A stretch of DNA of 14,835 nucleotides, from NCBI GenBank assembly GCA_964246975.1, contig CAXTSL010000080.1, forward strand, positions 1 to 14,835, given 5' to 3'. The translations under genes and the position numbers were made by a program. Shown in pieces: positions 1 through 7,995 of the stretch. Each line of letters starts with the position of its first letter. The stretch's first letter is position 1. The notes under the pieces are model-generated. The model was not told the origin of the DNA. It searched no databases and saw nothing but the letters and a program-made list of their open reading frames with translations. Source of the DNA: Glacieibacterium sp964246975 (GTDB lineage Bacteria; Pseudomonadota; Alphaproteobacteria; Sphingomonadales; Sphingomonadaceae).

Positions 1-525
1 GTCGCGGGCCGTGACGGCCGACCGCCATGCGTCCCACGCGCCCGCCACCGCCGCCGTCTCGGCGCGCAGCCCGGCAAAGGCGTCGAGCAGCGCGCGATGG
101 CCGCGCGCGTTGAGCAGGCCCCGGTCGTCGTGCTGGCCGTGGATTTCGACGAGGCTCGCGCCGACCTCGCGGAGCAGCGCCGCCGATACCGGCTGATCGT
201 TGACGAACGCCCGGCTGCCGCCGTCGGCCTTGACCTGGCGGCGCAGGATCAGCGATTCGTCCGCCGCGTCGAGCCCATTCTCGTCGAGCAGCGCGCGCGC
301 CGGATGGTCGCCTGCCACCTCGAAGGTCGCGGTGACGCGCGCCGTGCCGCTCGCGGCGCGGACAAGGCCGGCATCGGCGCGGCTGCCGAGTGCCAGCCCC
401 AGCGAATCGAGCAGGATCGACTTGCCCGCCCCGGTCTCGCCGGTCAGCACGCCGAGGCCCTCGGCGAAGTCGAGGCGCAGCGTCTCGATCAGCACCACGC
501 CCTGGATATCGAGCGCGGTCAGCAT
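1..525 (-). CDS. recN: DNA repair protein RecN (N-terminal part, cut by window edge)
   Basis: RecN is an SMC-like ATPase that acts in recombinational repair of double-strand breaks. Only the first 175 codons are present; the gene runs off the left edge. The visible protein opens MLTALDIQGVVLIETLRLDF, the typical RecN start, followed by the Walker A motif GETGAGKS at residues 29–36 and a segment with ESLILRRQV and SRAFVNDQPVS, typical of the RecN head domain. EIHGQHDD follows, the RecN Q-loop-like signature. The start ATG (523–525) is fixed by the family N-terminus, because no strong ribosome binding site is seen. It lies 29 bases downstream of bamD on the same strand. The bamD–recN order is common in alphaproteobacteria, so the two are probably co-transcribed. 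Confidence 0.95.
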   Translation of the reverse strand, partial: MLTALDIQGVVLIETLRLDFAEGLGVLTGETGAGKSILLDSLGLALGSRADAGLVRAASGTARVTATFEVAGDHPARALLDENGLDAADESLILRRQVKADGGSRAFVNDQPVSAALLREVGASLVEIHGQHDDRGLLNARGHRALLDAFAGLRAETAAVAGAWDAWRSAVTARD

Positions 526-554
526 GGTTGGACTCGGATCAGGGAGCCACGCCC

Positions 555-1346
555 TCAGGCGGCCTTGGCCGCCGCCGGGGCCTTTTTGTTGATCAGCGCG
601 AAGCTGCGCTCGTACCATTTCGAATCAGGGTAGTTGTACCCGAGCACCGCGCCCGCCTTGCGCGCCTGCTCGGGAATGCCGAGCGACAGATAGCATTCGA
701 CCAGCCGGTGCAGCGCCTCGGGCGTATGGCTCGTCGTCTGGTATTTGTCGACGACCGAGCGGAAGCGCAGCACGGCGGCGAGATAGTCGCGGTTGTTCTG
801 GTAGAACCGACCGACCTCCATCTCCTTGCCCGCCAGATGGTCCTGCGTCAGGTCGATCTTGAGGCGCGCGTCGGCGGCATAATCGGTGTAGGGATAGCGG
901 CGGATCAGCTCCGACAGCGCATCGAGCGCCTGCTGGGTGATCTTCTGGTCGTGGTCGACATCGCTGATCTGTTCATAATAGCTGACCGCGATGACGTAGT
1001 AAGCGTAAGGGGCCTCGCGGCTGCCGGGGTGGAGCGACAGAAAGCGTTGCGACGACTGGATCGCGTCCGAATACTGGCGCGCGACATAATAGCTGTAGGC
1101 GCTCATCAACTGCGCGCGGCGGGCCCAGACCGAATAGGGATGCTGGCGCTCGACCTCGTCGAACATCGCAGCGGCAAGTTTATACTGGCGCTTGGCGAGC
1201 GTGTCCTTGGCGACATTGTAGAGCGTGTCGACATCGCGCGCGACATAGGCGCGGTCCTTCTTGACCGACGACGAGGCACAGCCGGCGAGCACGAGGCCGA
1301 CGCCGACCAGGGGGAGGAGGAACGCACGCGCGACAGGGAGCTTCAT
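555..1346 (-). CDS. bamD: Outer membrane assembly factor BamD (lipoprotein)
   Basis: A 263-aa protein, close to the usual BamD length. BamD is the essential lipoprotein of the BAM complex that inserts beta-barrel proteins into the outer membrane from the periplasmic side. The N-terminus is a lipoprotein signal peptide ending in the lipobox LAGC, with lipidated Cys23. The rest is TPR-like helical repeats. Recognisable family segments are AAAMFDEVERQHPYSVWARR (about 58–77), the SYYVARQYSDAI repeat (85–96) and SELIRRYPYTDYAADA (145–160). The start at 1346 was chosen because it gives the signal peptide directly and has AAGGG about 8 bases upstream. The open frame continues far upstream to 2339, but that part is antisense to the patatin gene and is rejected. 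The gene is followed by recN on the same strand. Its promoter must lie in 1347–1562 or further upstream. Confidence 0.95.
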   Translation of the reverse strand: MKLPVARAFLLPLVGVGLVLAGCASSSVKKDRAYVARDVDTLYNVAKDTLAKRQYKLAAAMFDEVERQHPYSVWARRAQLMSAYSYYVARQYSDAIQSSQRFLSLHPGSREAPYAYYVIAVSYYEQISDVDHDQKITQQALDALSELIRRYPYTDYAADARLKIDLTQDHLAGKEMEVGRFYQNNRDYLAAVLRFRSVVDKYQTTSHTPEALHRLVECYLSLGIPEQARKAGAVLGYNYPDSKWYERSFALINKKAPAAAKAA

Positions 1347-1417
1347 GCGCGCACCCTTACCCGAGCGGCGCGCGTCCGCCAAGCGGGGAGGAACGGCGTC
1401 GGGGGGAGCGCGCGGCA

Positions 1418-1517
1418 GCCCCCTCCGGCGCTTCGCACCACCTCCCCCAGAAGAGGGGGAGGAGCAAGTTCCTCCCCCTCTTCTGGGGGAGGTGGCGCCG
1501 CAGGCGACGGAGGGGGC
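1418..1517. repeat. 100-bp palindromic repeat element, copy 1
   Basis: The outer arms GCCCCCTCCG (1418–1427) and CGGAGGGGGC (1508–1517) are exact inverted repeats. Inside lies a perfect 26-bp inverted repeat, 1438–1463 against 1470–1495, with a 6-base loop at 1464–1469. Each inner arm is also partly self-complementary (CCTCCCCC…GGGGGAGG), so alternative folds are possible. It lies between the divergent bamD and patatin genes. A second copy with the same architecture is at 9309–9407. There is no coding sequence and no transposase, so it resembles a REP/MITE-like non-autonomous repeat. Confidence 0.85.
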
Positions 1518-1562
1518 CGGACGCGCTATGACCGTCCCTTCGGACCGCCGGGGGGACACACG

Positions 1563-2666
1563 ATGCGCCGCACGATGACACTGGCGCTGCTGCTTGCGCT
1601 CGGCGCGTGCGCGACGCGCCCGATGACGGCGCGCGGCGACGCTGCGCTGGTGTTCGCGGGGCAGCTGCGCGATGTCGACGCGACCGGACGTCCGCGCGGC
1701 GATGTCGCGGTGCCGCCGACGCTCGACGGGCGGCACGACGTGCTGCTGCTGTCGGGGGGCGGCAGCGACGGGGCGTTCGGCGCGGGCGTCCTCGTCGGGT
1801 GGAGCGAGACGGGCCAGCGCCCGAGCTTCGATATCGTCACCGGCGTGTCGACCGGCGCGCTGATGGCGACGCTGGCGTTCCTCGGGCCAAAGCACGACGG
1901 CGACCTGCGGCGGCTGTATACCGAGGTCGCCGACAAGGACATTCTCAAGAAGCGCGGCATCCTCGGGCTGTTCACGGGGTTTGCGTTCAGCCGCACGCCG
2001 CTCGAGGCGATGATCGCCGCGACGGTCGACGATGCCATGCTCGACGAGGTCGCGGCGGAATGGCGCAAGGGGCGGCGGCTCTACGTCGCGACGACCGATC
2101 TCGACAGCGGCACGACAGTGGTGTGGGACATGGGCAAGATCGCCGCGAGCGCCTCGCCGTCGCGGGGCGATCTCTACCGCGAGGTGCTCGCGGCGTCGGC
2201 GGCGATCCCCGGGGTCTTCCGCCCGGCGTTCTTCAGCGCCGACGGCAAGGCTCCCGCGATGCACGTCGATGGCGGCGTCAAGACCGCCGTATTGTTCCGC
2301 AGCTACATGATCGACACCGCAAGCGCCGAGCCGCAGCACGTCTGGGCGATCGTCAACGGCCAGATCCGCTGGGAAACCGAAGGCACGCCGACGGGGGCGA
2401 ATATCCTCAACACGCTGCCCAAGACGATCTCGGAGATGCTGCGGACGATCACCTGGCGGTCAATCTTCCGCGTCTATGTCATGGCGAAGAATGGCGGCGC
2501 GGCGTATAATCTCGCCTATATTCCCGACGACGTAGCCGAGACCAACCCGATCGAGTTCAAGGCCCCCGAGATGACGCGACTGTTCGAGGCGGGACGCCAG
2601 GTCGCGCTCAGGCAGCAGTGGCGCACCGAGCCGCCGCGCCTCGAAAGCCTCGAACGGCAGCGCTGA
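1563..2666 (+). CDS. Patatin-like phospholipase, predicted lipoprotein
   Basis: A 367-aa predicted lipid acyl hydrolase of the patatin family with a Ser–Asp dyad. The N-terminus MRRTMTLALLLALGAC is a short lipoprotein signal with the lipobox LGAC (Cys16), so the protein is probably anchored in the inner or outer membrane. Patatin motifs appear in order: oxyanion-hole glycine loop GGGSDGAFGAG (65–75), nucleophile elbow GVSTG (94–98, Ser96) and DGG (Asp236). The ATG at 1563 follows a G-rich ribosome-binding stretch about 8 bases upstream; an internal ATG at 1575 would shorten the signal. The frame is open upstream to 390, but that part is antisense to bamD. The gene is divergent from bamD and convergent with the OmpA-like gene, 27 bases away. 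The substrate is unknown; phospholipid or another acyl ester is inferred from the family. Confidence 0.9.
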   Translation: MRRTMTLALLLALGACATRPMTARGDAALVFAGQLRDVDATGRPRGDVAVPPTLDGRHDVLLLSGGGSDGAFGAGVLVGWSETGQRPSFDIVTGVSTGALMATLAFLGPKHDGDLRRLYTEVADKDILKKRGILGLFTGFAFSRTPLEAMIAATVDDAMLDEVAAEWRKGRRLYVATTDLDSGTTVVWDMGKIAASASPSRGDLYREVLAASAAIPGVFRPAFFSADGKAPAMHVDGGVKTAVLFRSYMIDTASAEPQHVWAIVNGQIRWETEGTPTGANILNTLPKTISEMLRTITWRSIFRVYVMAKNGGAAYNLAYIPDDVAETNPIEFKAPEMTRLFEAGRQVALRQQWRTEPPRLESLERQR

Positions 2667-2693
2667 CGAACGGTCGTCATGCGGCCGCTCGCC

Positions 2694-3371
2694 CTACCCC
2701 CGCCGCGCACGCCGCAAATCCTCCTCGACGATCGGCGACAGATGGATTTCGACGCGGCGGTTGGCGGCGCGGCCGGCGGCGTCGGCGTTCGAGGCGAGAG
2801 GTTGCGCCCTGCCGACTCCGCGCGTCGCGATGCGCGTTCGGGCGACGCCGCGCCCGCTCAGATAGTCGGCGGTGGCGGCGGCGCGCTGTTCGGACAGCAG
2901 CTGGTTGACCGCGTCGGTGCCCGTCGCATCGGTGTGGCCGGTGATGTCGACGAAGGTCGCGGGGAAGCGCACCAGCGTCGCGGCAAGCGCATCGAGGGTG
3001 GCGCGGAACTTTGCGCGGACGGTGCTGGCGTTGAAATCGAAGGCGGTGCCGCTCGGCAGTCGCAGGTCGAGGTTATAGCCCTGGCGCACGACTTCGACCC
3101 CCGTCCCCGTGGTGCGCACCCGAAGGTCCTGTTCCTCGGCATCGACCTGCACGCCCACCTGCGCGCCGGGAATGCCCTGCAGGCCGCCCAGCGCGGCGCG
3201 CGACGCCCGTCCGCCGAGCACAGTGCCGAGTTCGGCGCTGGTGACGGCGCGCGGACCGGCGGCGGAACGCGGCGGCGGCGCGCCGGTCGTGCAGCCGGCG
3301 ACGAGGGTCGCGACGACCGCCAGCGACAGGATTGCCCGCCGTCCGGAAGGTAGTGCGCGAAGTCCGTGCAT
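2694..3371 (-). CDS. OmpA-family lipoprotein (peptidoglycan-binding domain)
   Basis: A 225-aa protein. The signal peptide ends in the lipobox LVAGC with Cys27. It is followed by a Pro/Ala-rich linker, a small glycine-rich segment (about 46–75), a beta-rich stretch, and a C-terminal OmpA-like domain from about residue 108 to 212. The peptidoglycan-binding signature is intact: GHTDATGTD (145–153, Asp148), LSEQRA (159–164, Arg163) and NRRVEI (204–209). Such proteins tether the outer membrane non-covalently to diaminopimelate in peptidoglycan. The start at 3371 has AGGAG about 7 bases upstream on the minus strand. The long upstream extension of the frame overlaps the CNNM gene and is not real. 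It is divergent from the CNNM gene. Confidence 0.92.
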   Translation of the reverse strand: MHGLRALPSGRRAILSLAVVATLVAGCTTGAPPPRSAAGPRAVTSAELGTVLGGRASRAALGGLQGIPGAQVGVQVDAEEQDLRVRTTGTGVEVVRQGYNLDLRLPSGTAFDFNASTVRAKFRATLDALAATLVRFPATFVDITGHTDATGTDAVNQLLSEQRAAATADYLSGRGVARTRIATRGVGRAQPLASNADAAGRAANRRVEIHLSPIVEEDLRRARRG

Positions 3372-3513
3372 CTTGTCTCCTCGACCGACCAACGCGCCAA
3401 GCCTCCGCCGGACGCGCCGGCGCATAATCGCCGCCCCAACGAACCGATAGCGCGGCGCGCGCGTTGCCGCTAATCCGAATGCCGACGGCGCGCCCCGCGC
3501 CCGACAGGAGCCC

Positions 3514-4815
3514 ATGCACGCCTTCCCGTGGTTCGATGCCGCGATCATCTTCGGACTGATCGTCCTCAACGGTTTTCTCGCGATGTCCGAGCTGGCGATC
3601 GTCGCGTCGCGGCGACCGCGCCTCAAGGGGCTCGCGGCGAATGGCAATCGCGGCGCGGCGGCGGCGCTCAAGCTCGGGGCCGATCCGGCGCGCTTCCTGT
3701 CGTCGGCGCAGATCGGCATCACGCTGGTGGCGATCCTCAACGGCGCGTTTTCGGGCGAGCGGCTGGCGGGACCGGTCGCCGAGCGTCTGGCGGCGTGGTT
3801 CCCACTGTCGCCCGCGACCGCTGCCGAGCTGGGCTTCGGGATCGTCATCGCGCTGACCACCTATGTCTCGCTGATCGTCGGCGAGCTGGTCCCCAAGCAG
3901 TTCGCGCTGCGCTCGCCCGAGCGCATCGCGGTCGCGGTCGCGCCGCTGATGACCGGCATGACGCGCGTCGCGACGCCGTTCGCCTGGGTCCTCGACAAAT
4001 CCAGCGCGCTGGTCTTCCGCCTGCTCGGCCAGACGCGCGAGGCGAACCACATCGTCACCGAGGAGGAACTGCGCTCGGTCGTCGCCGAGGCCGAGACGGC
4101 GGGGGTCATCGAGGAGCAGGAGCATTCGATGATCACCGGCGTCATGCGCCTCGCCGACCGCCAGGTGCGCGGCGTGATGACCCCGCGCGGGCAGGTCGAA
4201 TGGCTCGATGCCGATGCCAGCGAAGCCGAGACGCGCGCCGCACTGGTGGCGACGCCGCATACGCGTCTACTCGTCGCCGACGGTTCGGTCGACGACATCA
4301 TCGGGGTCATCCAGGCGCGCGATGTCGTCGCGGCGCTGATCGAGGGCAAGCCGCTCGACCTGCGCGCGCTGGCGCGCATGGCCCCGGTGCTGCCCGATGT
4401 CGTCGACGCCGTCGATGCGCTCGGCGTGCTGCGCGACGCCGATATCCCGATTGCGCTGGTCCACGACGAATACGGGCATTTCGAGGGGATCGTGACGCCC
4501 GCCGACCTGCTCGCGGCGATTGCCGGGGCGTTCCGCTCGGACGTCGACACGCAGGACCCGCCCGCCGTGCAGCGCGAGGACGGCTCGTGGCTGCTGTCGG
4601 GGTCGCTCCCCGCCGACGAGATGGCCGACCGGCTGTGCCTCGATCTCCCCGCCGGACGCGACTACCAGACGGCGGCGGGCTATGTGCTCAGCGAGCTGCG
4701 CCACCTTCCCGAAACCGGCGAAGTGGTGACGCTCGGCAAATGGCGCTTCGAGGTCGTCGACATGGACGGGCGCAAGATCGACAAGCTGCTCGTCAGCGCC
4801 GCTACCGCGGACTGA
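3514..4815 (+). CDS. CNNM-type hemolysin family protein (DUF21 + CBS pair + CorC/HlyC domain)
   Basis: A 433-aa inner-membrane protein of the CNNM/HlyC-CorC family, members of which are linked to Mg2+/Co2+ export and magnesium homeostasis. Residues 1 to about 170 form the DUF21 membrane domain, with hydrophobic helices near 8–30, 66–80, 105–122 and 140–162 and the conserved motif GELVPKQFAL (123–132). Residues about 205–335 form a CBS pair (for example VMTPRGQVEWLD and ALVHDEYGHFEGIVTPADLL). Residues about 350–430 form the CorC/HlyC C-terminal domain (SGSLPADEM, YQTAAGYVLSEL, RFEVVDMDGRKIDKLLV). The length matches the family. AGGAG lies 3 bases before the ATG, a short spacing. It stands alone, with no obvious operon partner. 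Confidence 0.93.
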   Translation: MHAFPWFDAAIIFGLIVLNGFLAMSELAIVASRRPRLKGLAANGNRGAAAALKLGADPARFLSSAQIGITLVAILNGAFSGERLAGPVAERLAAWFPLSPATAAELGFGIVIALTTYVSLIVGELVPKQFALRSPERIAVAVAPLMTGMTRVATPFAWVLDKSSALVFRLLGQTREANHIVTEEELRSVVAEAETAGVIEEQEHSMITGVMRLADRQVRGVMTPRGQVEWLDADASEAETRAALVATPHTRLLVADGSVDDIIGVIQARDVVAALIEGKPLDLRALARMAPVLPDVVDAVDALGVLRDADIPIALVHDEYGHFEGIVTPADLLAAIAGAFRSDVDTQDPPAVQREDGSWLLSGSLPADEMADRLCLDLPAGRDYQTAAGYVLSELRHLPETGEVVTLGKWRFEVVDMDGRKIDKLLVSAATAD

Positions 4816-4859
4816 GCGGACCGAAAGTCATGCCCCGCTCCCCGCTTGTCATTCGCCCG

Positions 4860-4881
4860 CCCCGCCGAACGGGGATAGTTT
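4860..4881 (+). terminator. Possible weak terminator of the CNNM gene
   Basis: A 5-bp GC-only stem CCCCG (4860–4864) / CGGGG (4870–4874) with loop CCGAA is followed by ATAGTTTAAG. The U-run is only three bases, so it is a marginal intrinsic terminator. Its position, 45 bases after the CNNM stop and just before the operon promoter, is the main support. Confidence 0.3.
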
Positions 4882-4913
4882 AAGCTTGAAACAATCGGGC
4901 GCACGGATAGTCT
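4879..4913 (+). promoter_or_regulatory. Candidate promoter and MarR-type operator of the aryl-CoA operon
   Basis: An AT-rich island lies in otherwise GC-rich sequence. TTGAAA (4886–4891, 5/6 to the -35 consensus) and TAGTCT (4908–4913, matching the key T, A and last T of the -10) are 16 bases apart, which would start transcription about 20 bases before the ATG at 4940. TTTAAGCTTGAA (4879–4890) is a dyad with one mismatched pair centred on AAGCTT, and it overlaps the -35. That is the usual geometry of a MarR-family repressor site, and a MarR gene is third in the operon. No binding evidence exists; this is inferred from sequence and context. Confidence 0.4.
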
Positions 4914-4939
4914 GAGCGTCCGGACAGCGGGGAGCGGCC

Positions 4940-7234
4940 ATGCGTATCGCGTGCCTCGGCGGCGGCCCCGCCGGGCTCTATTTCGCCATTTCGATGAAGC
5001 TGCGCGACGCGCGTCACGACATCGACGTGTTCGAGCGCAACGCGAAGGGCGTCACCTTCGGCTGGGGCGTCGTCTTCTCCGACCAGACCGTCGCCAACAT
5101 CGAAGCCAACGACCCTGTCAGCGCACGCACGATCACCGGGCGTTTCGCGCACTGGGACGATGTCGAGGTCCACCACAAGGGCGAGGTCAACCGCTCGTCG
5201 GGGCACGGCTTCATCGGCATCGGGCGCAAGACCCTGCTCGACATCCTCGCCGCGCGCGCCGTCGAGCTGGGCGTCGCGATCCATTATCAGACCGAATTCG
5301 GGGCCGACCTCGCCGAATTCGCCGATTACGACCTCGTCATCGCCGCCGACGGGGTCAATTCGCGCCTCCGCGACGCGCACGCCGAGGCCTTCGGGGTCGA
5401 TATCCAGACCCGCGCCAACAAGTTCTGCTGGCTCGGCACGACCAAGGTCTTCGACGCCTTCACCTTCGCCTTCGAGCGCACCGAGGCCGGGTGGATCTGG
5501 GCGCATGCCTACCGCTTTGACGTCGGACTATCGACCTTCATCGTCGAATGCAGCGAGGCCACGTGGCGCGGCCTCGGCTTCGACCGGATGACGCAGGACG
5601 AGGGTATCGCGCGCTGCGAGGCGATCTTTGCGGGCCAGCTTGGCGACCACCGCCTGCTGAGCAACGCCGCGCACCTCAGCGGCCCGGCGACATGGCTCAA
5701 CTTCCGCCGCGTGCTGTGCGAGCGCTGGGCGCACGGCAAGCTCATCCTGCTCGGCGACAGCGCGCATACGGCGCATTTCTCGATCGGATCGGGGACCAAG
5801 CTGGCGCTCGAGGATGCGATCAAGCTCGCCGAGGTGCTCAACCGGCCCGGCCTGACGCGCGCCGCCGCGCTCGACGAATATCAGGCCGAGCGCAGCGTAG
5901 AGGTGCTCAAACTACAGAATAGCGCGCGCAATTCGACCGAATGGTTCGAAACCCTCGACCGCTACCTCGATTTCGAGCCGCGCCAGTTCGCCTATTCGCT
6001 GCTGACCCGCAGCCAGCGCGTCAGCCACGAGAATCTGCGACTGCGCGATCCGGCGTGGCTGGAGGGGGTCGAACGCTGGTTCTGGGACCGCGCCGGCGGG
6101 ATGCCCGGCAACCGCGCGCCGCAACCGATGTTCGCACCCTATGCCTTGCGCGGCCTGACGCTGGCCAACCGCGTCGTGATGTCGCCGATGGCCACGTACA
6201 GCGCGGCCGACGGGACGCCGAACGACTTTCACCTCGTCCATTACGGCGCGCGCGCGCAGGGCGGCGCGGGGCTGGTCTTCACCGAGATGACCTGCGTCTC
6301 GCCGACGGCGCGGATCACGCCGGGCTGCACCGGCATGTACGACGCGGGCCACGTCGCGGCGTGGCGGCGCGTCACCGATTTCGTCCATGCACAGTCGGCG
6401 GCGAAGATCTGCCTGCAGCTCGGTCATTCGGGTGCCAAGGGCTCGACGCAAGTCGGGTGGGAGACGATGGACGCGCCGTTGCCCTCGGGCAACTGGCCGC
6501 TCGTCGCGGCGTCGGACGTGGCGTGGTCGCCCGGCAACGCCCGCCCGCGCGCGATGACGCGCGCCGACATGGACGCGGTTCGCGACCAGTTCGTCCGCGC
6601 CACCGAGATGGCGGTCGAGGCGGGGTTCGACATGGTCGAGCTGCACGCGGCGCACGGCTATCTGCTGTCGGGCTTCCTGACCCCGCTGCACAACAAGCGC
6701 ACAGACGCGTATGGCGGCAGCCTCGCGAACCGCCTGCGCTTTCCGCTCGAAGTCTTCGCCGCGATGCGCGCCGCGTGGCCCGCCGAACGCCCGATGTCGG
6801 TCCGCATCTCGGCGACCGACTGGATGGGCGATGCCGGGATCTCCCCCGACGATTCGGTCGCCATCGCGCGCGCCTTCACCGACGCCGGAGCCGACCTGAT
6901 CGACGTATCGGCGGGGCAGACATGGAGCGACGCCAAGCCCGTCTATGGCCGGATGTTCCAGACGCCCTACGCCGACCGCATCCGCAACGAGGCGCACTGC
7001 GCGACGATGGCGGTGGGCAATATCTACGAACCCGATCACGTCAATTCGATCCTCGCGGGCGGGCGCGCCGACCTTGTCGCGCTCGGGCGACCGCACCTCG
7101 TCGATCCGATGTGGACGCTGCGCGCCGCCGCCGGTGCCGCGTATCGCGGCGTCGCGGTGCCGCGTCCGTACGAGGCGGGGATGAGCCAGCTGGCGCGCAA
7201 CCTCGCACGCGCCGCCGAGACGCTGAAGGCATGA
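4940..7234 (+). CDS. Fused FAD monooxygenase / OYE-type reductase acting on an aryl-CoA (2-aminobenzoyl-CoA monooxygenase/reductase type)
   Basis: A 764-aa two-domain flavoenzyme. Residues 1 to about 380 are a class A FAD monooxygenase: GGGPAG (7–12), IAADGVNSRLR (134–144, the DG motif) and LILLGDSAHT (268–277, FAD-ribityl motif). Residues about 395–764 are an Old Yellow Enzyme-type FMN reductase: NRVVMSPMATYSA (410–422), ELHAAHGYLLSGFLTP (567–582, with His569 and His572), YGGS (591–594) and GRPHLVDP (716–723). This fusion is the architecture of 2-aminobenzoyl-CoA monooxygenase/reductase of Azoarcus evansii, which hydroxylates and then hydride-reduces the ring of an aryl-CoA. Databases often call homologues 'bifunctional salicylyl-CoA 5-hydroxylase/oxidoreductase'. 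Family and CoA-thioester substrate are well supported by context; aminobenzoyl versus salicylyl is not decided. GGGGAG lies 5 bases upstream of the ATG. Its stop overlaps the SDR start (ATGA). First gene of the operon. Confidence 0.9.
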   Translation: MRIACLGGGPAGLYFAISMKLRDARHDIDVFERNAKGVTFGWGVVFSDQTVANIEANDPVSARTITGRFAHWDDVEVHHKGEVNRSSGHGFIGIGRKTLLDILAARAVELGVAIHYQTEFGADLAEFADYDLVIAADGVNSRLRDAHAEAFGVDIQTRANKFCWLGTTKVFDAFTFAFERTEAGWIWAHAYRFDVGLSTFIVECSEATWRGLGFDRMTQDEGIARCEAIFAGQLGDHRLLSNAAHLSGPATWLNFRRVLCERWAHGKLILLGDSAHTAHFSIGSGTKLALEDAIKLAEVLNRPGLTRAAALDEYQAERSVEVLKLQNSARNSTEWFETLDRYLDFEPRQFAYSLLTRSQRVSHENLRLRDPAWLEGVERWFWDRAGGMPGNRAPQPMFAPYALRGLTLANRVVMSPMATYSAADGTPNDFHLVHYGARAQGGAGLVFTEMTCVSPTARITPGCTGMYDAGHVAAWRRVTDFVHAQSAAKICLQLGHSGAKGSTQVGWETMDAPLPSGNWPLVAASDVAWSPGNARPRAMTRADMDAVRDQFVRATEMAVEAGFDMVELHAAHGYLLSGFLTPLHNKRTDAYGGSLANRLRFPLEVFAAMRAAWPAERPMSVRISATDWMGDAGISPDDSVAIARAFTDAGADLIDVSAGQTWSDAKPVYGRMFQTPYADRIRNEAHCATMAVGNIYEPDHVNSILAGGRADLVALGRPHLVDPMWTLRAAAGAAYRGVAVPRPYEAGMSQLARNLARAAETLKA

Positions 7235-7995
7235 GGCTGGCCGGTTCCCATGCGCTCGTCACCGGCGGCGGCACAGGTATCGGCGCGGCAATCGCGCGGA
7301 CACTGGCGGGCGAGGGCGCGCGGCTGACCTTGGTCGGGCGGCGGGCCGAGCCGCTGGCAGCGGCGGCGGCGGCGCTCGGCGCGGCTGCCACGTACGCCGC
7401 CGCCGACGTCACCGATCTTGCACAGGTCGTCGACGCCTTTGCCCATGCCCGCGCCGTCCACGGCCCGGTGACGATCCTCGTCAACAATGCGGGGGCGAGC
7501 GGCAGCGCGCCGTTCGCGCGGACCGGCTTCGAGGACTGGCGCGCAACGATGGCGGTCAACCTCGACGCGCTGTTCCACTGTTGCCAGACGGCGCTGCCCG
7601 ACCTCGAGGCCGCGCCGGCCGGGCGCATCGTCACCATCGCCAGTACGGCGGGCATCAAGGGCTATGCCTATGTCGCGGCGTATGTCGCGGCGAAGCACGG
7701 CGCCATCGGGCTGACGCGCGCGCTGGCGCTCGAGCTGGCGGGTACGAACGTCACGGTCAACGCGGTCTGTCCCGGCTTCACCGATACCGACCTGGTCGCC
7801 GCCTCGGTCGCCGCCATCGTTGCCAAGACCGGGCGCGACGAAGCCAGCGCGCGCGCCGCGCTGGCGCGGTTCAATCCGCAGGGTCGGCTGATCGACCCGC
7901 AGGAGGTCGCCGATGCGGTGCTGTGGCTGTGCCTGCCCGGCAGCCGCGCGATTACCGGGCAGGCGATCGCGGTGGCGGGCGGAGAAACGATGTGA
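7231..7995 (+). CDS. SDR-family NAD(P)-dependent oxidoreductase
   Basis: A 254-aa classical short-chain dehydrogenase. It shows the cofactor motif TGGGTGIG (11–18), NNAG (85–88), catalytic Ser138 in IASTAG and the YxxxK pair Tyr151/Lys155, and it ends in a typical GQAIAVAGGETM tail. Arginines directly after the second strand (LVGRR, 34–38) hint at NADP preference, which is an inference. In this operon the likely role is 3-hydroxyacyl-CoA dehydrogenation, or reduction/oxidation of a ring hydroxyl after dearomatisation. The ATG at 7231 overlaps the preceding stop by 4 bases (ATGA), giving translational coupling, and the recognisable SDR N-terminus starts there. The much longer frame upstream lies inside the flavoenzyme gene and is a shadow. 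Its own stop overlaps the MarR start. Confidence 0.92.
   Translation: MRLAGSHALVTGGGTGIGAAIARTLAGEGARLTLVGRRAEPLAAAAAALGAAATYAAADVTDLAQVVDAFAHARAVHGPVTILVNNAGASGSAPFARTGFEDWRATMAVNLDALFHCCQTALPDLEAAPAGRIVTIASTAGIKGYAYVAAYVAAKHGAIGLTRALALELAGTNVTVNAVCPGFTDTDLVAASVAAIVAKTGRDEASARAALARFNPQGRLIDPQEVADAVLWLCLPGSRAITGQAIAVAGGETM

Noticed and set aside
390..1562. Upstream extension of the patatin frame over bamD
   Set aside because: The lipoprotein signal peptide and a ribosome binding site mark the start at 1563; the extension is antisense to bamD and low-complexity.
1347..2339. Upstream extension of the bamD frame
   Set aside because: It lies antisense to the patatin gene. The BamD signal peptide begins at 1346 with its own ribosome binding site.
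2664..2694. Possible bidirectional terminator between the patatin and OmpA-like genes
   Set aside because: Only a 5-bp stem (GACGA/TCGTC) overlapping the patatin stop codon, with no T-run on either side.
3372..3513. Divergent gap between the OmpA-like and CNNM genes searched for promoters
   Set aside because: Both genes must start here, but no convincing -35/-10 pair or dyad stands out beyond the two ribosome binding sites.
3073..4260. 395-codon minus-strand frame over the OmpA-like and CNNM genes
   Set aside because: It overlaps real genes on both strands and consists mainly of Arg/Asp/Gly/Ala without recognisable domains.
5912..7096. 394-codon minus-strand frame inside the fused flavoenzyme gene
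   Set aside because: Antisense shadow; the plus-strand protein carries intact FAD and OYE motifs throughout.
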